Positions 16,583 through 25,540 of a stretch of 64,000 bases of DNA are shown here, piece by piece. The notes under the pieces were generated by a model that saw only the letters and a list, made by a program, of their open reading frames with translations, did not search any database and was not told the origin of the DNA. This DNA comes from DASVVT01 sp036386415 (lineage in GTDB: Bacteria; Acidobacteriota; Blastocatellia; Pyrinomonadales; Pyrinomonadaceae), in assembly GCA_036386415.1 (NCBI GenBank), contig DASVVT010000084.1, positions 124,001-188,000 on the forward strand. Reading direction: 5' to 3'. The translations under genes were made by a program, and so were the position numbers. The first letter of the stretch is position 1. Each line of letters begins with the position of its first letter.

Positions 16583-18112
16583 ATGAAGTCAACGAACATC
16601 ACCAAAGTCACGTCGCACATTTCGCCGAACGAATCGCTGATCTTTGAGCGCTCGCAGACGGGTCGCGTCGGCTACAGCTTACCTCCGCTCGACGTGGAGG
16701 AGACGCCGCTCGACGAGATCATACCGAAAGCTTTTCAGCGCGATGATGATCTGGAAGGCATGCCGGAAGTGAGCGAGGTGGACGTGGTGCGCCATTTTAC
16801 GCGCATGTCTACGTGGAATTATTCGATTGACTTAGGGATGTACCCGCTCGGTTCCTGCACCATGAAGTACAACTCGCGCCTTAATGAGAAGGTGGCGCGC
16901 CTACAGGGATTCGCCAATCTTCACCCGCTCGCGCCGGTTGAAGACTCGCAGGGCGCTCTGGAGTTGATCTACGAATTGCAGCAGCATCTCTCGGAGATCA
17001 CGGGGCTGGCGGGCATCTCGCTGCAACCGGCGGCGGGCGCGCACGGCGAGATGACGGGTATCATGCTGATCCGCGCCTTCATAGACGCGCGCGATGGCGA
17101 GGGGGCTTCGGCCAAGCGCCGCACGATGTTGATTCCCGATTCGGCACACGGGACTAATCCTGCCTCCGCACATCTGTCGGGCTTCAACGTGAAGACGATC
17201 CGCTCAACCAGCGAGGGCTTGACTGATCTTGAGCACCTCAGAGAGCTTTGCGCGCACGGCGACGTGGCCGGCTTGATGCTGACCAACCCGAACACGCTCG
17301 GCCTCTTCGAGAAGAACATACGCGAGATTTGCCGTATCGTGCACGAAGCGGGCGGGCTCGTCTACATGGACGGCGCTAACATGAACGCGCTCGTCGGCGT
17401 CGCGCGCCCCGGCGACATGGGCGTGGACGTGATTCACCTGAATCTGCACAAGACCTTTTCGACGCCGCACGGCGGGGGCGGCCCAGGCTCCGGCCCCTGC
17501 TGCTGCACGCAGGAGCTGGAACCGTTCCTGCCCGTGCCGCGCATCATTAAAACGGGCGACCAGTTTCAGCTCGACTTTGACCGCCCGCAATCCGTCGGGC
17601 GCGTCAAAGCCTTTCACGGTAACTTCGGCATGATGGTGCGTGCTCTCGCCTACATCCTGACGCACGGCTACGACGGTCTGCGCGAAGCGACGGAAGCCGC
17701 CGTGCTCAACGCGCGCTACATCGCGCACGGGCTCGCGGCGGATTACGAGCGCCCGTTTCAGGGCTCGCCCATGCACGAGGTCGTGTTTACAGATAAGCGG
17801 CAATCACGCAAAGGCGTCCACACGCTCGACATCGCCAAACGGCTCATCGACTACGGCTTTCACCCGATGACCATCTACTTCCCTTTGATCGTGCAGGGCG
17901 CGATGCTGATTGAGCCGACGGAATCGGTCGGACACCAGGAGCTTGATCAATTCATCAGTGCCATGCGCTCAATTGCCCGCGAAGCCGTCGAAGACCCGGA
18001 GACGGTGATAGGCGCTCCACACTCCACACGCATCGGACGCCTCGACGAAGCGGCGGCAGCGCGCCGTCCCATCCTCCGATGGAAATCTAAGGAAGCGGCA
18101 AGTGCAGCCTGA
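16583..18112 (+). CDS. gcvPB: Glycine dehydrogenase (decarboxylating) subunit 2
   Basis: The 509-residue PLP-binding half of the P protein. Diagnostic blocks are YPLGSCTMKYN near 90, AGAHGEMTGIMLIRA near 150, DSAHGTNPASA near 192, and the PLP-lysine segment NLHKTFSTPHGGGGPGSGP near 290. The C-terminus (IEPTESVGHQELDQF) is typical. It pairs with GcvPA as the heterodimeric P protein common in Acidobacteria and Firmicutes. A family A hairpin starts three bases after the stop. Confidence 0.97.
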   Translation: MKSTNITKVTSHISPNESLIFERSQTGRVGYSLPPLDVEETPLDEIIPKAFQRDDDLEGMPEVSEVDVVRHFTRMSTWNYSIDLGMYPLGSCTMKYNSRLNEKVARLQGFANLHPLAPVEDSQGALELIYELQQHLSEITGLAGISLQPAAGAHGEMTGIMLIRAFIDARDGEGASAKRRTMLIPDSAHGTNPASAHLSGFNVKTIRSTSEGLTDLEHLRELCAHGDVAGLMLTNPNTLGLFEKNIREICRIVHEAGGLVYMDGANMNALVGVARPGDMGVDVIHLNLHKTFSTPHGGGGPGSGPCCCTQELEPFLPVPRIIKTGDQFQLDFDRPQSVGRVKAFHGNFGMMVRALAYILTHGYDGLREATEAAVLNARYIAHGLAADYERPFQGSPMHEVVFTDKRQSRKGVHTLDIAKRLIDYGFHPMTIYFPLIVQGAMLIEPTESVGHQELDQFISAMRSIAREAVEDPETVIGAPHSTRIGRLDEAAAARRPILRWKSKEAASAA

Positions 18113-18114
18113 AA

Positions 18115-18211
18115 GCAGTAGACAGTAGACAATAGTCAGTAGCCAGTAGGAAAAGCATCAACCGTCTTTCTTCCTACTGGCTCCTGACTACTGTCTACTG
18201 TCTACTATTCT
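18115..18211. repeat. Family A repeat hairpin (A4)
   Basis: The left arm (18115-18151) of AGTAGACAGTAG repeats and the right arm (18172-18211) pair around AAAAGCATCAACCGTCTTTC, a variant of the A1/A2 loop. It follows the gcvPB stop and is a plausible operon terminator. Confidence 0.87.
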
Positions 18212-18251
18212 TTGCCCGCGTCTCGACAATTATTGTAATATAGTTTGGTAG

Positions 18252-18308
18252 AGGCGACCGCTCGTCATGACCGCGCGAGGTGTTTGGAGTGGTCATGCGC
18301 GGTCGCCT
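18252..18308 (+). promoter_or_regulatory. Strong leader hairpin before FHA-protease gene
   Basis: AGGCGACCGCTCGTCATGACC (18252-18272) pairs with GGTCATGCGCGGTCGCCT (18291-18308), about 18 paired bases with a 3-base bulge and an 18-base loop. It ends 42 bases before the start at 18351. It could be an mRNA leader structure or an operator. It is unrelated to the tandem-repeat hairpins. Confidence 0.5.
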
Positions 18309-18350
18309 GATTAATGCTCACGCTGGTAGTCGAAACTTTAGATTTGTAAT

Positions 18351-19988
18351 ATGGCAAATGGCCTGGTAATCCACATCGTCGCCGGGGCTGACAAACACAC
18401 GGAGGTGCTGACGAGTGATCGTATTCGCATCGGGACGGGTGAGCATTGCCAGTTGCGCCTGCACTCCTCTCTAGTGCCTTCGAGCGCGAACAAATCGGGC
18501 GCGCTGATTGAGCTGGCGCGCTCAAACGGCCACTATCGCGTCACGGACTTCGACACCTCGCTGCTGATTTCTCACAACGGAGCGCCGCTCGCCGCCGGTA
18601 CTAAGATTGACGATGGCGATGAAGTACGCATCGATCCCTCCAATCTTCTGCTGACCTTCTTCCCCGTCGGCGGCCTGCCCGCTCTAGTTCCCGGCCCGCG
18701 TGTAGACACTCACGTTGCGCCCTTCATAGAGCATGCCGCAATCGAATCGGCAGCTACCGCACGCCGCGACGATGCCAAAATCTTCCTGCGCGAATTTACG
18801 CGAGAGCTGGTACGCGAAATACGTCTCAGCACCAAGCTGATCGCGCTCGCGATGGCCGTGGCGCTCGTCGGCGGCGTCCTCTACATAGGCTTCGCGCTTT
18901 ATAAAGAGATTCAGAGCAGCCGCCGCCTGATCAACGATCAGAAGGATCAGATTGCGCAGATGAACGAGCGGGCGGGAAAGACCAATGAGAAGTTCGAGGA
19001 CATCGTTCGCTCCAACGAAGAGATCCGCAACAGTCTCTCGCTCGCGCCGAAACTGCGTAGCGATTACGGGGGCGGCGTCTGTCTCATCGCGGGCTCCTAC
19101 TTTTTCGTCGAGCAGGGGACGGGCCGCCCTTTGCGCTACCCTGAAGTGCAGACTAACGAAGATGGGACGGTCGTGCAGAACAGCACTGAGCCGTTGCAGT
19201 TGACGCCGGAGGGCACAGGCGTAGTCTATGAGCGAGAGTTCGTCGGGACGGGGTTTTACGTCGGCGATGGATACGTTTTGACCAATCACCACGTCGCTCA
19301 GCCGTGGCTTGCAGATGAAGGCGTGCAGAGCCTGGGCAGCACCGTCAGCAGCCAGCCGCGCCTGAAGAGGTTGACCGCCTACTTTCCAGACATGCCGCAG
19401 CCACTCACGCTCAAGTTCAAGCAGGCCGCGCAGAGAGATGATCTGGCCGTCTGCATGCTGGAGGTGAAAGAGAAGCCGACCAGCATCCCTGTGCTGCCGC
19501 TCGACAAGGATTCCGATTCGATGGCTGTCGGCAAAACGGTCGTCATGATGGGCTACCCGTCGGGGCCGGATCGTCTGCTCGCCTTGAGAGATGATGCGGA
19601 GGCGCGCATGATCCAGGCGCGCTGCGGCTCTTCGCTCGAATCGCTCCTGGGCTGCCTGGCGGAGAAGAATCGCATCCAGCCCCTGACCACGCAGGGGAAT
19701 ATCACAGACCTCGCAGACCGCCGCATCGTCTATGATGCGCGCACGGCTGAAGGCGGAAGCGGTGCGCCGCTCTTCGGCCAATCCGGTCGCGTCATTGGCG
19801 TCAACTTCGCAGTCTTTACGGAAAACACGGCATCGAATTTCGCCGTTCCCGTCGGCTACGCCGTCACGCTCTTGAAGCGCGCAGGCTGGAAACCGCCCGA
19901 GCCGCCGGACGCCAACCAGAACGATAACCAGAATTCCAACCAGACCAACTCACGCGGCAACACCGGGGCGACCAACGCTGCGCGGTGA
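18351..19988 (+). CDS. FHA-domain membrane-anchored trypsin-like serine protease
   Basis: The 545-residue protein joins signalling and proteolysis across the membrane. Residues 1-108 look like an FHA domain (RIRIGTGEHCQLRLHSS, YRVTDFDTS, LLISHNGAPLAAGTKIDDGDEVRI), which would bind phosphothreonine in the cytosol. One transmembrane helix lies at 163-183, followed by a short coiled coil (185-228). The trypsin-like domain spans about 240-515 with a complete triad: His314 (TNHHVA), Asp364 (RDDLAV) and Ser470 (EGGSGAPL). The C-terminus is an Asn/Gln/Thr-rich tail. It is probably a phospho-signal-gated periplasmic protease. No kinase or phosphatase gene is adjacent. Confidence 0.87.
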   Translation: MANGLVIHIVAGADKHTEVLTSDRIRIGTGEHCQLRLHSSLVPSSANKSGALIELARSNGHYRVTDFDTSLLISHNGAPLAAGTKIDDGDEVRIDPSNLLLTFFPVGGLPALVPGPRVDTHVAPFIEHAAIESAATARRDDAKIFLREFTRELVREIRLSTKLIALAMAVALVGGVLYIGFALYKEIQSSRRLINDQKDQIAQMNERAGKTNEKFEDIVRSNEEIRNSLSLAPKLRSDYGGGVCLIAGSYFFVEQGTGRPLRYPEVQTNEDGTVVQNSTEPLQLTPEGTGVVYEREFVGTGFYVGDGYVLTNHHVAQPWLADEGVQSLGSTVSSQPRLKRLTAYFPDMPQPLTLKFKQAAQRDDLAVCMLEVKEKPTSIPVLPLDKDSDSMAVGKTVVMMGYPSGPDRLLALRDDAEARMIQARCGSSLESLLGCLAEKNRIQPLTTQGNITDLADRRIVYDARTAEGGSGAPLFGQSGRVIGVNFAVFTENTASNFAVPVGYAVTLLKRAGWKPPEPPDANQNDNQNSNQTNSRGNTGATNAAR

Positions 19989-20046
19989 GCAATTGAGCCA
20001 GCCTCCTGTTTGATCTCTCACTTCAGCAGTCTCCTATTGCTATAAG

Positions 20047-20147
20047 TCTCTGTGCCATCTCCGTGTCCTGCGGTGTCTGCGGTGGTGAATCAACTCCTAC
20101 ATTCACTCACCACAGAGACACGGAGAACACGGAGATGGCACAGAGAT
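20047..20147. repeat. Family D repeat hairpin (D1)
   Basis: CTCTGTGCCATCTCCGTGTC-type left arm (20047-20090) and CACCACAGAGACACGGAGAA-type right arm (20105-20147) surround GAATCAACTCCTACATTCACT. It lies about 60 bases after the FHA-protease gene. Confidence 0.85.
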
Positions 20148-20330
20148 AAGCTAAAATCATGACCCTACTCTTGACTTCCCTTCTTTTGACACATCGCTTT
20201 CATTCAGGGTAAGCTTTCGCCCTTTTACTGTCGGTGCCATTAGTTCTCTATGCGGCTTGAGCGCTGTTGGAAAAGCCGTGGGCATCGTGTTGAATAATTC
20301 CAGAGGGAGTCTTAATACATAATAGATACT

Positions 20331-20759
20331 TTGTCTGTATCATCGGGGACGGTTGTCACAGCCAGCATTACGCCTGGCTTTTTTGTCGGTCGGGGTTTGC
20401 GCTCCGTCACCCGCGCGCTCGTTGTTTCGGCGCTCACGCTGATTATTCTCGTCGGGTTCGGTTTCCGCGCCGTGCGGCTCGGGTCGGAAGGGTTGAGCGA
20501 AGATGAGCTGAACAAGTTAACGGCAGTCGGCAACGATTTTCCAGGCTGGCGGCATCGCAGCGGGGTTTGCATCATCCTTTTAAGCTGTGACGGTTTACGA
20601 TGTGTCCTATTGGCGATGGCGACCACAGACACTAAGGCTTATGCTGATGGTGCAGCCAGGCATGCAAATCTCTTGAGTAAACGAGGGTTGACGGTCTGCT
20701 TTGACAGGCGTTGTGACGGTGGCTCGGATGTTGCTCGTTTTCTCGCCGTGGTATATTAA
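20331..20759 (+). pseudogene. Truncated GT39/ArnT-like glycosyltransferase relic
   Basis: From TTG 20331 the translation gives a membrane-entry segment (VTRALVVSALTLIILVGFGFRAVRLG), then SEGLSEDELNKL. I recognise this as the start of large dolichyl-mannosyltransferase-type (PMT_2/GT39) membrane proteins of Acidobacteria, where an acidic SEDE motif follows the first helix. After residue 65 the similarity stops and the frame runs into about 75 low-quality residues before the TAA at 20759. The other ten or so membrane helices are missing. I read it as a 5' remnant beside the envelope operon starting at 20769, perhaps a former first member. It could instead be a short expressed peptide. Confidence 0.5.
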
Positions 20760-20768
20760 ATATCTGTG

Positions 20769-22910
20769 ATGATTGAACTAGCTTCGCTTCTGCGCGCAGG
20801 AGACGCAGTTATTTCACTCCACGTGGAGCATTTTACGAGGGTGTCAGATATCGCCAAGAGCACGAAGAGGGGTACATCTTTACGCAGCTTGCGTCGAGCA
20901 ATCTGCTTTTTTTTCGCTCTCCTCTTATCGTTCTCGCCGGCCTTTCGGATCACAGGCGAGGCGCAGTCTACAGCCGATCCAACTGATGCTCGACCCAAGA
21001 CGGTTGATGCGACGCAATCCGGCTTTCGGATGGAGCGCCAGCCGGTCGCAGGCGGGGCAGAGCTCCTCACCGTCTTTGGCAGTCTGGATGGCCTGTATCG
21101 CGCTGACGATCCTTCTCAGCAAGAAGTGCCACTGGTCAGCGTTCTGCGCGACACGATGGGTGATGCCGACCCGGAGAATGATCGCCTGCGCTACGTCTGG
21201 ATGCTGACCTATACGCGCCCCTCTTTCACGCAGCGCATGGCCGCCGCCGTTCCCTTCCTCTACAATCGCGCGGGCAATAAGAAGCGCGCGAGGCGAGGCG
21301 AGCCGCCGCCCGTCATTGATCTCGCGGCGACAGGCCAGGAGGTCTGGAAGAAGATTTTCTGGGGCGCGCTGCAAAACATTTTGCTCGATTCTTACGGCTT
21401 CCCCGTCAAGGCTTCGACGCGCGCCTATCGCCGCAACATCAGCGATTATCGCAAAGCGCACATCATTCGCGCGCTCGCCATCCTCTCTCTGTACGAGGCC
21501 GAAACGGGAGCCGCGCCTGCTTTTACGGCCACGGAGATGCAGGACATACAGGCACGCCTGATGCTCACCGAGGAGATGCTCGGCGGGATCGTCGATGACA
21601 TCAACCTTCAGCGCGTTTATCAGAGACGGACCACGCAGACGCGCGATGTTCGCGGGCACAACTGGGAGTTGCTGCGCCAGCAAGCCGAAAGTGAGTCACT
21701 TTATTTCGAGCCCCTACAGTTGCCCGACGGCAGCGCCACGCATGCTCTTCTGTGGGTCGCGCGCCCTGACCTCGCGGTCAACCGCGACCGCCCTTTCAAA
21801 GCCCGCTTTCTCAATATCGCGAACCCCTGGCGCGATGATCACTTGCGCTACTGGAAGGGCTTCACGGAGACGCGATACTTCGACGCGGAGCATCGGCCGA
21901 TCGAGGCGGGCACGGAGGGCGCGCGCCCCGTTCAGATGATTCCGCTGGCGCTCTACGGGCTTGATCATCCGAAGATTCCGATTCTGCTGGTTGACTTTCG
22001 GGACAAGATGAACCCGAAGCGCCGCGAGATGTCGCGCCGCGTGCTTGAGGATGTGACGAGCACCGTGCTCGGCCTCTCGCGCTTCGGCGACCTGCCTTTC
22101 TTTCTTTCGCGCACCGTTTACGACTGGGTCACGGGCAGGCGCGGGATGGACATCAACCAGCCCTCGCGCCTGCGCGCCTACTCGCAGTTGAAGCTCCTGC
22201 TCTCTTTGAACGACTCGCTCGATTCAAGACTTCGCGACGAGATCAGCAGCCGCCTCGAGCGCGTCTCTCTCAACCCGTTGGAGAACGATCTAGAGGCGGA
22301 GGCGCAACTGGCGCGCGACCAGTATGCGGCGCTTCTGCTTTATGCGCGCCGCGCAGACGGATTGCCCGCCCGTCTTGATCGTGACCGCCGCGCAGAGATG
22401 ACGCCGCTCACACATGGACGCACGGAGCAGACCGTCTTCCGCCTCGCCAACATTTTGAGCCTTGGTCTTTACAAGCACAGGGAGAAGGCGACCCCGGAGA
22501 TGCTGGCGCGCCTTGAGACGAGCCGCCGCGTCGCCTGCCATGAGCGCTTCCTGCGCGAGGTGGCGAACTCCAGCCCGCTCGTAGAGGTTGTCTGGAACAT
22601 AGAGGAGGTGCGGCGCTCTCTGCGCTTTATCAGCGAGCACTCCGCAGAGGCGAGCGGAAAGGCCGCGACCGCCGCCGCACGTATCTTCGCGCAGACGGAG
22701 GATGATGAAACGCGCGTGCTCTCGCTCAGTTGCCTCTACCATATCAATAATGAGACGGCGAAAAACGAGCTCCTGCGCATCTATCGTCGCCCACAGCTCG
22801 AAGCCCGCTGGCGAGATATGACGGCTGACTATCTGCGCAAAGCCGTACGCGAAGAGCAACGCATCGCGCCATCAGACGCGAAGATTATTTTGAGCGTGGT
22901 CGGACAATGA
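20769..22910 (+). CDS. Large secreted protein of unknown function
   Basis: About 713 residues; GTG 20766 or ATG 20769 start the frame. The hydrophobic signal core (AICFFFALLLSFSPAF, about 45-62) is preceded by a long basic stretch, so the true start may be an internal alternative codon. The rest is helical and rich in Arg/Leu/Glu: WMLTYTRPSFTQRMAAAVPFLYNRAG, WKKIFWGALQNILLDSYGFPVKASTRAYRRN, DHPKIPILLVDFRDKMNPKRREMSRRVLEDV, FRLANILSLGLYKH. I recognise no domain. The stop overlaps the next gene (ATGA), so it is coupled to the phosphodiesterase-fold protein. Both are predicted to be exported. Confidence 0.75.
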   Translation: MIELASLLRAGDAVISLHVEHFTRVSDIAKSTKRGTSLRSLRRAICFFFALLLSFSPAFRITGEAQSTADPTDARPKTVDATQSGFRMERQPVAGGAELLTVFGSLDGLYRADDPSQQEVPLVSVLRDTMGDADPENDRLRYVWMLTYTRPSFTQRMAAAVPFLYNRAGNKKRARRGEPPPVIDLAATGQEVWKKIFWGALQNILLDSYGFPVKASTRAYRRNISDYRKAHIIRALAILSLYEAETGAAPAFTATEMQDIQARLMLTEEMLGGIVDDINLQRVYQRRTTQTRDVRGHNWELLRQQAESESLYFEPLQLPDGSATHALLWVARPDLAVNRDRPFKARFLNIANPWRDDHLRYWKGFTETRYFDAEHRPIEAGTEGARPVQMIPLALYGLDHPKIPILLVDFRDKMNPKRREMSRRVLEDVTSTVLGLSRFGDLPFFLSRTVYDWVTGRRGMDINQPSRLRAYSQLKLLLSLNDSLDSRLRDEISSRLERVSLNPLENDLEAEAQLARDQYAALLLYARRADGLPARLDRDRRAEMTPLTHGRTEQTVFRLANILSLGLYKHREKATPEMLARLETSRRVACHERFLREVANSSPLVEVVWNIEEVRRSLRFISEHSAEASGKAATAAARIFAQTEDDETRVLSLSCLYHINNETAKNELLRIYRRPQLEARWRDMTADYLRKAVREEQRIAPSDAKIILSVVGQ

Positions 22911-25540
22911 GAAGAACAGAAGACAGAGAGCAGAGGCTAACAGATGATGGGCAAAGGAAAGCGGGCAGAACGCCGTCAGCTCTCTTCAACTGCCTTCGGC
23001 TCTTTGCACGTTCCCTTCTGCTTCTCACCTTCTGCCTTCTGCTTTTTCAGCAAGGGGTCGCGCAGCAGGCGCAGGCCAAGCGTATCGTCGTCATCAAAGT
23101 TGACGGTCTACCTTACGACCTCGTAAACCGCTTTGTACGCGAGCGTGACCCGCGCACGGGCAAGAGCCAGTTGCCCTGGCTCGAACACATCTTCTACGAC
23201 AGGGGCACGCGCATCAGTAACTTCTACGTGCGCGGCATGAGTCTGTCGGGGCCTTCCTGGTCGCTCCTCGACACAGGCCAACACTTGCAGGTCAAGGGCA
23301 ACGTGGAGTTTGATCGCTACACCCTGCACGCCTACGACTACCTGAATTTTATCCCGTTCTATATAGAGAATATCGGCGGTCGTCGTGTGGATATGCCGGG
23401 AGCGGAGGTGATGGATGAGGTCGGGCTGCCGCTGCTGATCGACGCCTATCCGAACAACGAGCGCTATATGAGCTTTCAGCTTTACCAGCGCGGGACGCGT
23501 TGGACGACCTTGCAGCAGAGCTTTCAAAAAGGCTTTACCAAGTATAGCCCGCGCGAGATGATCGACGAATGGACTATCGGCTTCCAGCCGCGCATCATGG
23601 TATTCGACCAGTTGGAGCGGGAGTTGATCGAGCGCCTCGGCAACCCTCGTATGCGCTATCTGGATTACTACACTACGGAGTTCGACCACGCCTCTCATCA
23701 CAATCATGACCGCGAATCGCACCTCTACGCGCTCAAAGAGCTGGACGGCGTAGTAGGCCGCATCTGGACGGCGATTCAGAAGACGCCGCAGGCAGCGGAG
23801 ACGGCGCTCGTCGTCGTCTCCGATCACGGCTTCAACACGGACGAGCGGGTTTACAGCCAGGGCTACAATCTGGTCAAGCTGCTGGGGAGCGCTGCCGGGG
23901 GCGGCCATCACGTCATCACCAAGCGCCGCCTGCTGCTGGATTATTCGATCAAGGGTTTCTACCCGCTCGTCCCACTGATCACGACGACTACACCTGAGTC
24001 CTATTATCTCAAAGGCGAGAGCACGGCCTACCCGACGGCGCTGCTCGATTTCGACGGCAACGAGCGTTCATCAATCCACCTCAGAGACAGCGACCTCAAT
24101 CTGCTTCACATTCTCTTGCAGCAGTTGCAGCGAAAAAGCACCCCTGAGCCACTGCGCCGCGCGCTCTCGACCCGTTTTTTCGAGACGCTTGCTCGCCGCC
24201 GCGCCGGTTGGGAGATGAACCTCTCAGAGTTGAATGAGGAGTTGGTCGTGCTGCGCCGCGCCATTGAAAAGCAGCGTCAGATGGTCGAAGCGCAGCCGAA
24301 GAAATGGAGCCGAGAGGATATTGAGGCGGGACGGGATCGTGCGGCCATACGCATTTTCGCACAGATGGACTCCTGGATGAGCGACGAGCGCAAGTATACG
24401 GAGTATGCGCGCACCTTGAAGAACCTGCTCGCGCTGCGGCCCGAAAACTTCGACGCGGCGCATCTCAAGATTGAGGACGTAATCTCTAAAGGCGCGATGG
24501 GCGATTCCAACAGCATCTATGAATTGCAGAACTACGTCGTCGGCATCGCACCAAACGGGCTCGCGCTCTCAAGCGACGGCTCGCTCGACATGCAGAAGAG
24601 CTTCACGCGCGTCAACTACTTCTCTCTTCTGCACGACATCAGTGTGCGCAATAACGTGCAGCCGGGGGTGGACAATCATCCGGTCGATTTCGTCGCCACG
24701 CGCATCCCGCTCGAACACATCACGCGAGCCCTCAGCGGCGACCTGCAACCGGACGGCGACGTAATCTGGGTCTACGGCGGCGAGAAGCAACAGGCGCTGA
24801 TTCTGGCGCGCGGTGAGGCGGGCGGCACAGACGGCCTCAGCCTGCGCTACCTCCCCATCAATGGTCTTAAGCAGGACGAGGACGGGAACGTCCGCTTCGA
24901 GCGTGCGGCGTGGAGCAATGGATTCCCCCTCAAGATTTGGGAGGATAAGAACCTCGCCATACCGGTTGATCAGCGCGCGAGCTTCCTCGACGGGTGGCAC
25001 ACGGACATTGAATGGTTGCGCGCGCTTCATAAAACAGACTACTCTAACGCGCTTGTCGGCTTGCATGAGCAACTGACTCGACACTTGTCGGAGATGACAA
25101 ACGCGGGCGCACCCAATCTCTCTGCGGACGAGCGTTTGATGCGGCGCTTTCGCAGGCGGCAGCGGCAACTGGTCGAAGCAGACCTCCTTGTGCTGGCGCA
25201 CGACCACTGGAATTTCGACGTGCGCGGCTTCAACCCGGGCGGCAATCACGGCTCTTTCTTTCGCATCTCGACCCATTCGACGCTGATGTTCGCAGGGGGC
25301 GAGAAGACTGGAATCCCGCGCGGCATGGTCGTCGAAGAGCCTTACGACAGCCTGAGCTTCGTGCCGACCGTGCTGGCGCTGACGCATCAGCTTCGCGACG
25401 AGCGCAACCGGACGCCGGTTCCTGTCCTGTGGGACAGAGGCTTTCGCAGCTTTCCGGGTCGCATTATTCCAGAAGTGCTCGGCGGGACTAACATTGAAGG
25501 GACGTCGCCCGTCGCCAAAGGAGTGAGCGAGACGCCTTGA
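22907..25540 (+). CDS. Secreted type I phosphodiesterase/alkaline phosphatase superfamily protein
   Basis: The 877-residue exported protein has a hydrophobic signal at about 30-50 (LRLFARSLLLLTFCLLLF). The metal-binding frame of the alkaline-phosphatase/nucleotide pyrophosphatase superfamily is visible: VVIKVDGLP (Asp66), SGPSWSLLDTG (nucleophile Ser114 or a neighbour), TEFDHASHHNHD, VVVSDHGF and NPGGNHGSF near the C-terminus. A roughly 350-residue insertion with helices (LNEELVVLRRAIEKQRQMVEA) separates the third and last metal motifs, much longer than usual. It overlaps its neighbours as ATGA (22907) and TTGA (25537). The substrate is unknown; a phospholipid, lipid-linked or phosphonate ester on the outer face is likely. 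Confidence 0.85.
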   Translation: MRRTEDREQRLTDDGQRKAGRTPSALFNCLRLFARSLLLLTFCLLLFQQGVAQQAQAKRIVVIKVDGLPYDLVNRFVRERDPRTGKSQLPWLEHIFYDRGTRISNFYVRGMSLSGPSWSLLDTGQHLQVKGNVEFDRYTLHAYDYLNFIPFYIENIGGRRVDMPGAEVMDEVGLPLLIDAYPNNERYMSFQLYQRGTRWTTLQQSFQKGFTKYSPREMIDEWTIGFQPRIMVFDQLERELIERLGNPRMRYLDYYTTEFDHASHHNHDRESHLYALKELDGVVGRIWTAIQKTPQAAETALVVVSDHGFNTDERVYSQGYNLVKLLGSAAGGGHHVITKRRLLLDYSIKGFYPLVPLITTTTPESYYLKGESTAYPTALLDFDGNERSSIHLRDSDLNLLHILLQQLQRKSTPEPLRRALSTRFFETLARRRAGWEMNLSELNEELVVLRRAIEKQRQMVEAQPKKWSREDIEAGRDRAAIRIFAQMDSWMSDERKYTEYARTLKNLLALRPENFDAAHLKIEDVISKGAMGDSNSIYELQNYVVGIAPNGLALSSDGSLDMQKSFTRVNYFSLLHDISVRNNVQPGVDNHPVDFVATRIPLEHITRALSGDLQPDGDVIWVYGGEKQQALILARGEAGGTDGLSLRYLPINGLKQDEDGNVRFERAAWSNGFPLKIWEDKNLAIPVDQRASFLDGWHTDIEWLRALHKTDYSNALVGLHEQLTRHLSEMTNAGAPNLSADERLMRRFRRRQRQLVEADLLVLAHDHWNFDVRGFNPGGNHGSFFRISTHSTLMFAGGEKTGIPRGMVVEEPYDSLSFVPTVLALTHQLRDERNRTPVPVLWDRGFRSFPGRIIPEVLGGTNIEGTSPVAKGVSETP

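Noticed and set aside
18684..19781. A 365-codon minus-strand open frame
   Set aside because: It is antisense to the FHA-protease gene, and the plus-strand product has a full catalytic triad.
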